64,000 nucleotides of DNA from an uncultured Lachnospiraceae bacterium (lineage in GTDB: Bacteria > Bacillota > Clostridia > Lachnospirales > Lachnospiraceae): positions 1 through 64,000 of the forward strand of contig CADBFP010000009.1 in NCBI GenBank assembly GCA_902793995.1, written 5' to 3'. The notes under the pieces were generated by a model, which was not told the origin of the DNA, did not search any database, and saw nothing but the letters and a program-made list of their open reading frames with translations. Numbering within the stretch: the stretch's first letter is position 1; the number at the start of each line of letters is the position of its first letter. The position numbers were made by a program, and so were the translations under genes. Positions 41,623-49,271 of the stretch are shown here, in pieces.

Positions 41623-43776
41623 TTACTCCACTGCCTCTAACTTCGCCCGAAAAGCGATGGCCCGGGGGGTATCCAGGTCGGTAAAACGCACCAGATACGC
41701 CTTTTTCTTTTCGTCCACATCCTCTACCACGCCCTCCCCCAGCACGGCATGGCGCACCTTCTGGCCTATGGGCAAGTGCTCTGCTTCGCCCCCTTCCAGG
41801 AACTTGTCATGGGCAGCGATATAGGCACGGGTGTCCTGTATCAGCTCCTCCCGGGGCGGTTCCTCATATTCTATCATCCCCGGCTCCACATCCAGCAAAA
41901 AGCGGGACATATAGCGGGGGGCGCCGTCATGCAGCCTTCCTTCCACGGCGGATAAATACAATTCTTCCTGGGCCCTGGTCATGGCTACAAAGCAAAGCCT
42001 TCTCTCCTCTTCCATGGCCTCGAAGCTGTCCGTCTTCCGGCCGGGGAAGACCCCTTCATTCAGGCCGCACAAAAAGACCACGGGGAACTCCAGGCCCTTG
42101 GCGCCATGAACCGTCATCAATTTCACTTTATCCTTCCCTGCCTCCCGGTCCGTATCCGAATACAGGGCAATATGGGCCAGGAAATCCGGCAGCTCGCATT
42201 CCTCTCCGCAGCTGATTTCATAGCGCAGAATCAATTGTTTTAACTCTGCCAGATTATCCAACCGTTCCTGCGCCCCTTCGGTACGGAGCATCTTTTCATA
42301 GCCGGAGGCATGAAGCAAAGCCGTAAATAACTTGCTGATAGCCTGGCCGGGAGCCCCGGCGGAAAACTGCTCCACCAACTGCACAAAGGCCTCTGCGCCT
42401 GTGCCCTTAAATAGATCATAATCCAGATGCTTTTTCAAAGCCTGATACAGGCTGATGCCCTCTGCCTGGGCCCGTTCCGTGAGATACTTCATGCGCTTTT
42501 CTCCCAGGTTCCGCTTCGGGGTATTGATGATGCGCCGGAAAGACAAATCATCCTGATAAGCAATCATCCTGAGATAGGACAGGGCATCCTTCACCTCCGC
42601 CCGGTCAAAAAAGCCCACGCCGCCGTATAAACAATAGGGGATCTCCGCCTTCTGCAGGGCCTCCTCCACCGCCCGGGTGAGATAATGGGCCCGGTACAGC
42701 ACCGCCATTTCCCCGTAGGGGCGGCCCGCCTCATGGAGGGCCTGCATCTTAGCCGCCATCCAGGCGGCATCATCCTCCGGCATCTCATTGACGGTCCCCC
42801 GCACCGGCAGCCCCTTTTCCTTCACCGCCACCAGATCCTTGGGAATCCGGCCCTTGTTTTTGGCAATCAAAGAGTTCACCGCCCCGATGATTTCCGGGGT
42901 GGAGCGGTAATTGGTATTCATCAAAATGGTTTTCGTTCCGGGATATTCCTGGTCAAAGTCCTTGATATATTTCACATTGGCGCCCCGCCAGGTATAGATG
43001 GTCTGATCCGGATCCCCCACCACAAACAGGTTTTTATGATAGGCCTGGAGCACCTCCATGAGCTTCAGCTGCAGGGGGTCAATGTCCTGGAATTCGTCGA
43101 TCATAATATATTCCAGCCGCTCCTGCCATTTTAGGGCGATTTCCGGCCGGGTCTTGAAAATGTGCAGCACCAGGATGATCAGGTCATTGTAATCCAGGCC
43201 GAAGCACTTTTTCTGGTAATAAAGATAGCCGTAAAAGAGGATGTCCTTCACCTCAGTGGCCGCCTCGTATTTTTCCCGCAGAATCTCCAGGGAATCATCC
43301 ACCAGATCCAGGTAATAGGATGGCTCCGTCAGGCATTTGCGGATTTCAAACATATCCCGGGCGTCCTGGAAGGTCATGTGCCTAAGGTTCAGATTACGCT
43401 CCTCGTAAATCAGCCGCAGGAATTCGTTGATATCCGAATTGTCCAGCACCAGAAAACTTTTGGGATAGCCCATGGCGTGGGAGTCCTCCTGCAGCACGGA
43501 GACACAAAAACCGTGGAAGGTATTCACATAAGCCGTGTCATGGTCTCCGGTAATGTTGTGGATCCGCCGCCGCATCTCCTCCGCCGCTTTGTTGGTGAAG
43601 GTGACACACAATATGTGGGCGGGCAGGATCCCCATTTCCAGCACCAGATAAGCATAGCGGGCCGTGAGAGCCCGGGTTTTCCCGCTCCCGGCCCCGGCAA
43701 TCACCCGCACATAGCCCTCGGTAGAGGTCACCGCCTCCAACTGCTCCGCATTTAATTCTTCCAAATAAGCGTCCAT
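41623..43776 (-). CDS. UvrD/PcrA-type superfamily 1 DNA helicase
   Basis: A 717-aa 3'-5' helicase. GAGSGKTRAL (motif I), DEFQDIDPLQ (motif II), GDPDQTIYTWRGA (motif III), motifs with VHGAKGLEFPVVF (V) and FVAMTRAQEELYL (VI) are all present. The C-terminus QKVRHAVLGEGVVEDVD is the PcrA-specific tail with a degenerate tudor-like fold. It acts in nucleotide excision repair and in removing RecA or stalled transcription complexes. AGGGGA precedes the ATG. Confidence 0.93.
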   Translation of the reverse strand: MDAYLEELNAEQLEAVTSTEGYVRVIAGAGSGKTRALTARYAYLVLEMGILPAHILCVTFTNKAAEEMRRRIHNITGDHDTAYVNTFHGFCVSVLQEDSHAMGYPKSFLVLDNSDINEFLRLIYEERNLNLRHMTFQDARDMFEIRKCLTEPSYYLDLVDDSLEILREKYEAATEVKDILFYGYLYYQKKCFGLDYNDLIILVLHIFKTRPEIALKWQERLEYIMIDEFQDIDPLQLKLMEVLQAYHKNLFVVGDPDQTIYTWRGANVKYIKDFDQEYPGTKTILMNTNYRSTPEIIGAVNSLIAKNKGRIPKDLVAVKEKGLPVRGTVNEMPEDDAAWMAAKMQALHEAGRPYGEMAVLYRAHYLTRAVEEALQKAEIPYCLYGGVGFFDRAEVKDALSYLRMIAYQDDLSFRRIINTPKRNLGEKRMKYLTERAQAEGISLYQALKKHLDYDLFKGTGAEAFVQLVEQFSAGAPGQAISKLFTALLHASGYEKMLRTEGAQERLDNLAELKQLILRYEISCGEECELPDFLAHIALYSDTDREAGKDKVKLMTVHGAKGLEFPVVFLCGLNEGVFPGRKTDSFEAMEEERRLCFVAMTRAQEELYLSAVEGRLHDGAPRYMSRFLLDVEPGMIEYEEPPREELIQDTRAYIAAHDKFLEGGEAEHLPIGQKVRHAVLGEGVVEDVDEKKKAYLVRFTDLDTPRAIAFRAKLEAVE

Positions 43777-43809
43777 TGCATTCCCCTAACCCGGATTCTT
43801 CTAAAACCA

Positions 43810-43838
43810 TTGACATCTGCCGTGTTTTCTTTTATACT
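43810..43838 (+). promoter_or_regulatory. promoter of antisense RNA to the holin-like toxin
   Basis: TTGACA (43810-43815), exactly 17 bp, TATACT (43833-43838), pointing toward the 3' end of the toxin gene on the opposite strand. No open reading frame with a ribosome binding site follows it. Confidence 0.7.
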
Positions 43839-43844
43839 CCAAAT

Positions 43845-43942
43845 GCAAGGATGAGCCTTTCCACAGGTGCTTCGTTCCTTGTGCACTGTACCAAAACAGG
43901 TAACCGACACTTTGGAGGGCGGCGGTCACCTGTTTTCTTTAT
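43845..43942 (+). ncRNA. predicted antisense antitoxin RNA
   Basis: A predicted transcript of about 100 nt starting 7 bases after the -10 and ending at the hairpin AAAACAGGTAACCG/CGGTCACCTGTTTT (43893-43906 with 43922-43935), followed by CTTTATTT. It overlaps the end of the toxin mRNA and the toxin stop codon region, the layout of txpA/RatA and bsrG/SR4 type I systems. The same hairpin probably ends the toxin mRNA from the other side. The transcript itself is predicted, not observed. Confidence 0.6.
43893..43940. terminator. bidirectional terminator of the type I toxin-antitoxin pair
   Basis: Stem AAAACAGGTNACCG with its complement (one mismatch), flanked on the plus side by TTTTCTTTATTT and on the minus side by TTTTGG. 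Confidence 0.65.
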
Positions 43943-44021
43943 TTCCGTTTACTGCGGATTAAAGCTATAATTGCAACAACCAAGATTCCCAGCTGAATCA
44001 ACTGATCCCAAGTGATGAACA
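43938..44021 (-). CDS. 27-aa putative holin-like toxin
   Basis: A short ORF of 27 codons, MFITWDQLIQLGILVVAIIA then LIRSKRK: one amphipathic-to-hydrophobic membrane helix with a basic C-terminal end. This is the pattern of the 'putative holin-like toxin' family (Hol_Tox, TxpA-like), type I toxins that insert in the membrane. AAAGGAGG lies 7 bases upstream of the ATG. The long untranslated leader, an antisense promoter and a LexA-like box complete the locus. Confidence 0.8.
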
Positions 44022-44062
44022 TAGGCGCCTCCTTTCTGCGGAGGCAGCAAAACAGGGTCCTC

Positions 44063-44182
44063 CACTGTCAGCGAAAAAGCTTCCCCTTTGGGTCGCTTTT
44101 TCGGACAGTGTCTCCAAAATCACCTCGCTTTACCTGCCACTGGCAGCGCTTCGGTGATTTTGCTCCCGCATGCACAGGGAGC
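44063..44182 (-). ncRNA. structured leader of the toxin mRNA
   Basis: The roughly 200-nt leader holds three stems: GCTCCC/GGGAGC (44162-44182), AAAATCACC/GGTGATTTT (44116-44124 with 44153-44161) enclosing CTGCC-AGT-GGCAG, and CACTGTC-(CGAAAAAGC/GCTTTTTCG)-GACAGTG (44063-44110). A close relative lies at 61197-61315 with a compensated base pair in the long stem. It may limit access to the toxin ribosome binding site or be a mobile structured repeat. Confidence 0.6.
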
Positions 44183-44228
44183 ACCGCATAGCCTGTGGTC
44201 AGGCCCATCCGTTTGTCCGGACAACACC

Positions 44229-44257
44229 ATTATAGAACAAGCGTTTGTTTTTGTCAA
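44229..44257 (-). promoter_or_regulatory. consensus promoter of the toxin with LexA-like box
   Basis: TTGACA (44252-44257), 17 bp, TATAAT (44229-44234) on the minus strand. The spacer contains GAACAAGCGTTTG (44235-44247), which matches the Firmicutes LexA box CGAACRNRYGTTYC at 12 of 14 positions. Repressor bound there would cover the promoter, so SOS induction is a reasonable prediction. Confidence 0.75.
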
Positions 44258-44280
44258 GCAATCTCTAAAAAAATGCACCG

Positions 44281-44306
44281 CGGGGACAGGTCCCATGGTG
44301 CATTTT
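44281..44306. repeat. REP-like GGGGACAGGTCCC word
   Basis: ATGCACC-GCGGGGACAGGTCCCAT-GGTGCAT forms a hairpin (about 44274-44304). It lies in the 400-bp gap between the toxin promoter and the methyltransferase gene. Nothing else recognisable is in 44258-44427. Confidence 0.4.
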
Positions 44307-44427
44307 TAAAAGACAGCGGCGCTCCATAGAAGCGGGCCCTATATCTGCAGGGATATACCAGTTTTTCCGGTCGATGGGAACAAGGTCGGAGGCCAAACAT
44401 ATTACGGCACCGGTTCCCTGATGCATT

Positions 44428-45186
44428 TCACTGTTTTTGCGCTATGACCCGGTACCAGTCCACCTTGTCAAAATCTCTCTCCTGGCTGAAACAGGGAAGG
44501 GGCTGCCATTCCATGGGGCTGTAGCCCAAAGCCTTAAGCTTCTTCTCCACCAGGCTCAGCGGGAAGGGATGATAATGCTCCTCAAAGATTTCCTTCTGAA
44601 CTATCCGATTGTCCTGTTCAAAGGAATAAAGCAGATTGAAGACCAGGGAGCCGTCCGGATTGTGATCCCACACCTGAACCAAATTGACCCGGGTTTCCCC
44701 GTGAAAGAAGGGATTATACAGATAAAAGCGCTGCTTTTCCCTTTGTATCTTCTCCCAGTTCCGGGAATCAAAGCATAGATATCCCCCGGGCTTTACATGG
44801 GCGTCCATCTCCTCCAGGGTTTTCAGCACATCCTCATGGGGCACATAGCCCAGAGCGTTGCCGGTGCTGGCCACGCAGTCAAACTGCCTGTCTCCCCAGC
44901 AGGACAAATCCCGGAAATCACTGCACTGCAGCTCAAAAGGCTTTTGCTTAGCCAGGGCTTTTTCCCGGCATCGCGCCAGCATGGCCTCGCTCAAATCCGA
45001 GCCGAAGAGTTCCATCCCCAGCTCCTGCAAAGGCAGGGTCATGCCGCCCGTGCCTATGCTGACATCCAGGAAGGTTTTGATGGGCCGCTCCCCCAAAAAC
45101 ATTTCCCAATCCTTTCGGATGGAGGCCGTCCGCTGCTCGCTTTCAATCAAATCGTAAATCTCAGCCCGTTCATATAACTGTCCCAT
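44428..45186 (-). CDS. class I SAM-dependent methyltransferase
   Basis: A 252-aa methyltransferase with motif I FLDVSIGTGGMTLPL near residue 40, the acidic residue of motif II in LFGSDLSEAML and DCVASTGNALGYVP as motif IV. The substrate is not evident; similar proteins in Firmicutes are annotated only as methyltransferase-domain proteins. AAGGAG precedes the start. It follows the acetyltransferase fusion gene by 12 bp and is probably the last gene of a small operon. Confidence 0.82.
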   Translation of the reverse strand: MGQLYERAEIYDLIESEQRTASIRKDWEMFLGERPIKTFLDVSIGTGGMTLPLQELGMELFGSDLSEAMLARCREKALAKQKPFELQCSDFRDLSCWGDRQFDCVASTGNALGYVPHEDVLKTLEEMDAHVKPGGYLCFDSRNWEKIQREKQRFYLYNPFFHGETRVNLVQVWDHNPDGSLVFNLLYSFEQDNRIVQKEIFEEHYHPFPLSLVEKKLKALGYSPMEWQPLPCFSQERDFDKVDWYRVIAQKQ

Positions 45187-45198
45187 TTCCTCTTCTCC

Positions 45199-46290
45199 TT
45201 ATGTCCCGGCGCCAGAATGACAGGGATGCCGCTGCAGTACCACCCGGTAGGCAGGGCGATAGGCCCGGCGGTAGGTTTCACTGTGGGAGACCAGGGGGCA
45301 ACCCGCCTCCCGGTAGGCGGCCAGATAGGTTTGCAGGGCTTCTTTGCTAAAACGGAAAGGGAAGATTTCTGCCTTTTCCTCCAGCCAGTCCAAAGTAGCC
45401 AGGAAACGGTCCTGACTGCCCCGGTGAGCGGCGGCGGAGCGGACAAACCAATCGTTGATCTGCTCCGGGGTATAAAGCCCTCCCGCCTTGGCCGGGGCAA
45501 GATGCAGACGGCAAAGGCCGCCGCCGATATCCTCCAGCAGAGGCATATCCTCCTGATTTGACTTCTCCCCCGGCAGGCTCTCCCACTCCTGCCGTAAATA
45601 AGCCAGACTGCGGGCCGGATCACTGATCAGATGCCCGCCTCCGAATTCATTCTGGTACAGGAGCTTCACCACATCCGTGGGTTCCATAAGGGGATAACGG
45701 GACAAATGGAATGGGATAATATTCTCCGGGATTCCCCTTGCCCTCTCCCTCGTCAGGGAGAGGGTGGCATGGCCTTCAGGCCATGACGGGTGAGGGCGAC
45801 TCATTGCAAACCCCCGATGAATATACATTCGGGAGGGTTCCTCATCATGATCCCCCTGGACCATGCCATAAAACTCCCAGCCGTAGCGTTCATAAAAGCC
45901 CGTATGATCCGTCAGCAGGTAAAGGGGCGAGATGCCCTTCTCCTGCATATCCTGCACCGCCAGATCCAGGAGCCGGCCGGCAATGCCCCGGCCCCGCCAG
46001 GCTTCCTCCGTGTAGACGGCACACACATTGGGCGCCAGATCCTTCCGGGAATGGAAATCATTTTCGATGACTCCCAGGCCGCCCAGGATCTCCTCTCCGT
46101 GTAAACACAGATACCAGCCGTACTCCGTCTGCCCGGAAAGATATTCCTCCATGCAGGCCAGATAAGCCTCCCGGGGCACCTGCCATTTGGCATGGAACCA
46201 ATCCGCGGCGGCCCCCATCAAATCAGGCTCTTCCCGCAGGGTAATAAAGCGCAGGGTTTCGTTGTTATGCTCTGTTTCCTTCTTAGGCAT
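45199..46290 (-). CDS. GNAT acetyltransferase fused via a repeat to a second domain
   Basis: A 363-aa protein. Residues 1-160 are a GNAT acetyltransferase with the acetyl-CoA loop in VYTEEAWRGRGIAGRLLD. Residues about 164-186 (SRPHPSWPEGHATLSLTRE and following) are translated from the dispersed repeat at 45733-45800. Residues 190-363 form a separate conserved domain starting LMEPTDVVKLLYQNEFGGGH, seen in Firmicutes as a stand-alone protein of unknown function. The repeat seems to have removed the stop/start junction of two neighbouring genes and joined them in frame. ATG at 46290 has GGAGG 11 bases upstream. Confidence 0.75.
   Translation of the reverse strand: MPKKETEHNNETLRFITLREEPDLMGAAADWFHAKWQVPREAYLACMEEYLSGQTEYGWYLCLHGEEILGGLGVIENDFHSRKDLAPNVCAVYTEEAWRGRGIAGRLLDLAVQDMQEKGISPLYLLTDHTGFYERYGWEFYGMVQGDHDEEPSRMYIHRGFAMSRPHPSWPEGHATLSLTRERARGIPENIIPFHLSRYPLMEPTDVVKLLYQNEFGGGHLISDPARSLAYLRQEWESLPGEKSNQEDMPLLEDIGGGLCRLHLAPAKAGGLYTPEQINDWFVRSAAAHRGSQDRFLATLDWLEEKAEIFPFRFSKEALQTYLAAYREAGCPLVSHSETYRRAYRPAYRVVLQRHPCHSGAGT
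45733..45800. repeat. dispersed repeat inside a coding region
   Basis: CCCCTTGCCCTCTCCC, then hairpins CCCTC...GAGGG and GGCCT/AGGCC, and ATGACGGGTGAGGGCGAC. The two end words recur at about 61197-61212 and 61345-61362, and part of them at 14415-14435. Here the repeat is read through in frame by the acetyltransferase fusion gene. Confidence 0.65.
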
Positions 46291-46399
46291 CAAAATGAAT
46301 ACCTCCCGGGTCTGGCGCATTCCTCCAGGAGGCGACTGATAGCCGCCCCTGCACACAGGGTTTACGCTTCGGCCGGCCCTTCCGGCAGCAGTATTTCTT

Positions 46400-47068
46400 T
46401 TAACGGATCCCCGTCTTCTCCCGCAAATATTGCAGGACAAAATCGAAGTCTTCTTGCTTCACATAAATCTGGTTGTGCTGGAAACGGTGGTTCACCATGA
46501 TCAGATTCCGGCCCTTATTAGGGATGATGCGTCGCACCTTCCCATATTCGGAGACCATGCTCTGGCGGGTGGCATTGACGATGCTCAGCCCCGTCATGGA
46601 CAAATTGCCGGTAGCGGCCCCCAGAAACCCGGTGAGCCAGGACAGGCCCTGGGCCTTCTGGAAAGTCTTCTCCATTTGATGGTGGGTAATGGTCTGATCG
46701 TTCATTTCGAAAAGAACCAGGTAGCGCCCGCCGTAAATCCTGGCCACAATCAGGTAGGCAATAAAGGGCAGGACAAAGATAAAAAAGGCCATGACGATAA
46801 TGCCGTATTTGGAGCTATCCCAGTCAAAGTTCTTGAAAGGGGGCCACTCGAAATCGCCGGAGAGAATAATGATGAGAAGCATAAAGAGCGCCACAATGGC
46901 CACCGCTAAAAACATCACCTTATAAACCGTGAAAAGAATGGTGGGATTTTTGTACATGTTGAAATCATAGATCCAGCGATAGGTGCCGTCCTCACACAGG
47001 GTGACCCGGTAGGGGTCGGCATGGCCGGGCTGAGGGGGCAATTGGGTATAATTCTTGCTTGCTTCCAT
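46400..47068 (-). CDS. two-helix membrane protein of unknown function
   Basis: A 222-aa protein with a soluble N-terminus (about 45 residues), two strong membrane segments (about 52-75 and 95-118), and a C-terminal cytoplasmic domain with KVRRIIPNKGRNLIMVNHRF, which looks PH-domain-like (membrane proteins of the YcxB/DUF type). No named family is certain. ATG at 47068 has AAAGGAGG upstream; a longer frame lacks support. Confidence 0.6.
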   Translation of the reverse strand: MEASKNYTQLPPQPGHADPYRVTLCEDGTYRWIYDFNMYKNPTILFTVYKVMFLAVAIVALFMLLIIILSGDFEWPPFKNFDWDSSKYGIIVMAFFIFVLPFIAYLIVARIYGGRYLVLFEMNDQTITHHQMEKTFQKAQGLSWLTGFLGAATGNLSMTGLSIVNATRQSMVSEYGKVRRIIPNKGRNLIMVNHRFQHNQIYVKQEDFDFVLQYLREKTGIR

Positions 47069-47157
47069 GGGTTTCGCCTCCTTTCGGCTTTCAAGGGTAG
47101 TGTAGCACAGTCCCGGGTCCGGAACAAGGATATTTGACAAAAACCCCGCGGTTTTGC

Positions 47158-47186
47158 TTGCAATTTTTCTTATTTTTCTATATGAT
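47158..47186 (+). promoter_or_regulatory. promoter of the purine permease gene
   Basis: TTGCAA (47158-47163), 17 bp, TATGAT (47181-47186), placing the start of transcription about 17 bases before the guanine aptamer. Confidence 0.6.
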
Positions 47187-47210
47187 AAGCCTATCCTGAA
47201 TAACCTTTAG

Positions 47211-47280
47211 TTGCCGATATAAGTTTGGAGGAAATGGCCCAAACGTTTCTACCGCACGCCTAAGATGCGACTATTGGTAA
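47211..47280 (+). promoter_or_regulatory. guanine riboswitch aptamer
   Basis: P1 is TTGCCGA (47211-47217) with TTGGTAA (47274-47280). J1/2 TATAAG, P2 GTTTGG...CCAAAC with ATGG, J2/3 GTTTCTACC, P3 GCAC...ATGC-type hairpin and GACTAT follow in the canonical purine-riboswitch order. The base that pairs with the ligand (C in GACTAT) specifies guanine/hypoxanthine rather than adenine. It directly precedes a purine permease gene. Only 23 nt separate it from the start codon and no terminator is visible. Confidence 0.88.
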
Positions 47281-47303
47281 TTTTTTATTTGAAGGAGGGA
47301 ACA

Positions 47304-48731
47304 ATGGAGAAACTGTTCAAACTCAAAGAGAACGGCACCACCGTCCGCACGGAAGTGGTAGCCGGCCTCACCACATTCATGACTATGGCTTATATCATAG
47401 CCCTGAACCCCGGTCTGCTGACCAATTTTGATGTAGGCTCCTCCCTGTGGAATGCGGTGTTTGTGGCCACCTGTCTGGCTTCCTTTGTGGGGACCGCCTG
47501 CCTGGCCTTTATGGCCAACAAACCCTTTGCCATGGCCCCGGGCATGGGCCTCAACAGCTTTTTCGCCTCTGTGGCTGCTTCCATGGCGGGCATCGCCGGT
47601 GTCAGCTATCTGCAAGGCTTCCAGGCTGCTCTGGTCATCATCTTAGTAGAGGGTATTGTTTTCCTCCTGCTTTCCATCCTGAATATCCGGGAAAAGATTG
47701 TGACCGCCATTCCCATCGGTATCCGGATCGGCGTGGCCCCGGCCATCGGTTTGATGCTGATGAACATCGGTCTGGGTTCCAATGCCGGGGTTTCCAATGC
47801 GGAAGGCACGCCCTTCTATGCCATGCGGGACTTCTTCGGCGCCCTGACCGCCGCTTCCATTAAGGAGCAGCTGGGGGATGCCTGGCAGACCATGGTGCTG
47901 ACAGTGGCCACCATGCTGATCGGGCTCTTCATCATCATTGCCCTGGCTCACAAAAAGGTGAAAGGGGCGGTGCTTTTCGGCATGCTGATTGCTTCCGGCT
48001 TAAACTGGGCGGGACAGGCCATTTTCCTGAAAACCAATCCCTTTGCCAAGCTGGAGGATGCCAGCTGGATCCCCCCCATGGGCGACATGTTCCAAAACAC
48101 CTTCTTCAAGTTCAATATCTCCGTGCTGGCAGAGATCGGCTGGGTCACCGTGATTACCATTGTGATCACCTTCTGCATCATCGATATGTTTGATACCATC
48201 GGCACCCTCATCGGGACGGCTCACCGGGCCGGTATGGTGGACAAGGATGGCAATATGCCGCAGATGAAGGAAGCTCTGATTTCCGACGCTCTCGGCACGG
48301 TAGTGGGCTCCGCCACCGGCACCTCCACGGTCACCACCTTTATCGAGTCCGCAGCCGGCGTAGAGGAAGGGGGCCGCACGGGTCTGACGGCCCTTACCAC
48401 AGCCGTGCTTTTCCTGCTGGCGCTGTTCCTGTCTCCCGTGGCCGCCATCATTCCGCCGGCAGCCACTTCCGCAGCCTTGATTTATGTAGGTATTTTGATG
48501 CTGTCCGGATTAAAGAAGGTGGATTTTGATGATATTACCCAGACGGTTCCGGTGGCCTTGATGCTGCTTTCCATGCCGGTTTCCGGATCCATCGGCCACG
48601 GCATCGGTTTGGGCCTGATTGCCTACACAGTCATCATGCTCTTTACCGGCAAGGCCAAAAAGGTGCCGGTGCTGACTTATATTCTGAGCTTGATTTTCCT
48701 GGTGAAGTTCTTTGTAGCTGCCAGAATTTAA
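47304..48731 (+). CDS. NCS2-family guanine/hypoxanthine permease (AzgA/PbuG type)
   Basis: A 475-aa permease with about 13 membrane segments. The start EKLFKLKENGTTVRTEVVAG then TTFMTMAYIIALNP is the AzgA/PbuG hallmark; PGMGLNSFFA and the second-half DMFDTIGTLIGTAHRAGM with the proton/substrate residues are present. It imports guanine or hypoxanthine with protons. AAGGAGGGAAC precedes the ATG at 47304; a longer in-frame reading would start inside the riboswitch. The guanine aptamer should turn expression down when guanine is plentiful. Confidence 0.93.
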   Translation: MEKLFKLKENGTTVRTEVVAGLTTFMTMAYIIALNPGLLTNFDVGSSLWNAVFVATCLASFVGTACLAFMANKPFAMAPGMGLNSFFASVAASMAGIAGVSYLQGFQAALVIILVEGIVFLLLSILNIREKIVTAIPIGIRIGVAPAIGLMLMNIGLGSNAGVSNAEGTPFYAMRDFFGALTAASIKEQLGDAWQTMVLTVATMLIGLFIIIALAHKKVKGAVLFGMLIASGLNWAGQAIFLKTNPFAKLEDASWIPPMGDMFQNTFFKFNISVLAEIGWVTVITIVITFCIIDMFDTIGTLIGTAHRAGMVDKDGNMPQMKEALISDALGTVVGSATGTSTVTTFIESAAGVEEGGRTGLTALTTAVLFLLALFLSPVAAIIPPAATSAALIYVGILMLSGLKKVDFDDITQTVPVALMLLSMPVSGSIGHGIGLGLIAYTVIMLFTGKAKKVPVLTYILSLIFLVKFFVAARI

Positions 48732-48794
48732 AGAATTGAAAGGGGGCCGCAGCCCCTGCGGATTGCCCGTCCCGGATATCCGGGGCGGGAGCCT

Positions 48795-49226
48795 TTACAG
48801 CAGAACATATCCAAACAAGAGGGAGCCCAGAAGGCAGAACAATGCGCCAAGGAGATTGGCGCAGAAAGAGGCCAGACGGCGCTCTCTTTTTTCGTCCTCC
48901 GGCTGGTACACATCCGGCTCCTCATCCACATAATCCATCATGCTGGGGCTTCTTTTTCTCCTTAAGGGCGAATCCTGGCCAAGGCGGGAAATCAGGCCGT
49001 GCTGCAGGATGCCGTCCAGCTGTAAATACTGGAACCAGGCCCAGCCTCCCAGAAGGGCCGCCAGCACCAGGAGGAAAAGATCCACCCGCCGGCCGGGGGA
49101 GGAAAAGACAAAATGCCATAGCAGGGCCAGGGCGGTGGTCACGCCCAGGCGCAGCCAAAGCCGGATGCTAAAAGCAGCCCGGAAGGAAGGATTTCTGAAT
49201 AGTTTTTTCAGTGAGGAAAGGTTCAT
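48795..49226 (-). CDS. small membrane protein, unknown function
   Basis: A 143-aa protein with two adjacent hydrophobic helices (about residues 24-65), a charged Arg/Asp/Glu-rich stretch (75-120) and a C-terminal helix (about 120-143) ending at the stop. No family recognised. It lies behind the OppDF gene terminator on the same strand, with no clear ribosome binding site (GAGGAAAGG, 4 bases upstream, is acceptable). Confidence 0.55.
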   Translation of the reverse strand: MNLSSLKKLFRNPSFRAAFSIRLWLRLGVTTALALLWHFVFSSPGRRVDLFLLVLAALLGGWAWFQYLQLDGILQHGLISRLGQDSPLRRKRSPSMMDYVDEEPDVYQPEDEKRERRLASFCANLLGALFCLLGSLLFGYVLL

Positions 49227-49235
49227 AAGGCAGAA

Positions 49236-49258
49236 AAAAGGGCGGCCGGTGGCCGCCC
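49236..49258 (-). terminator. terminator of the opp operon
   Basis: On the minus strand GGGCGGCC-ACC-GGCCGCCC followed by TTTTTTC, 14 bp after the stop of the fused ATPase gene. Confidence 0.88.
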
Positions 49259-49271
49259 TGACAAATAATCT

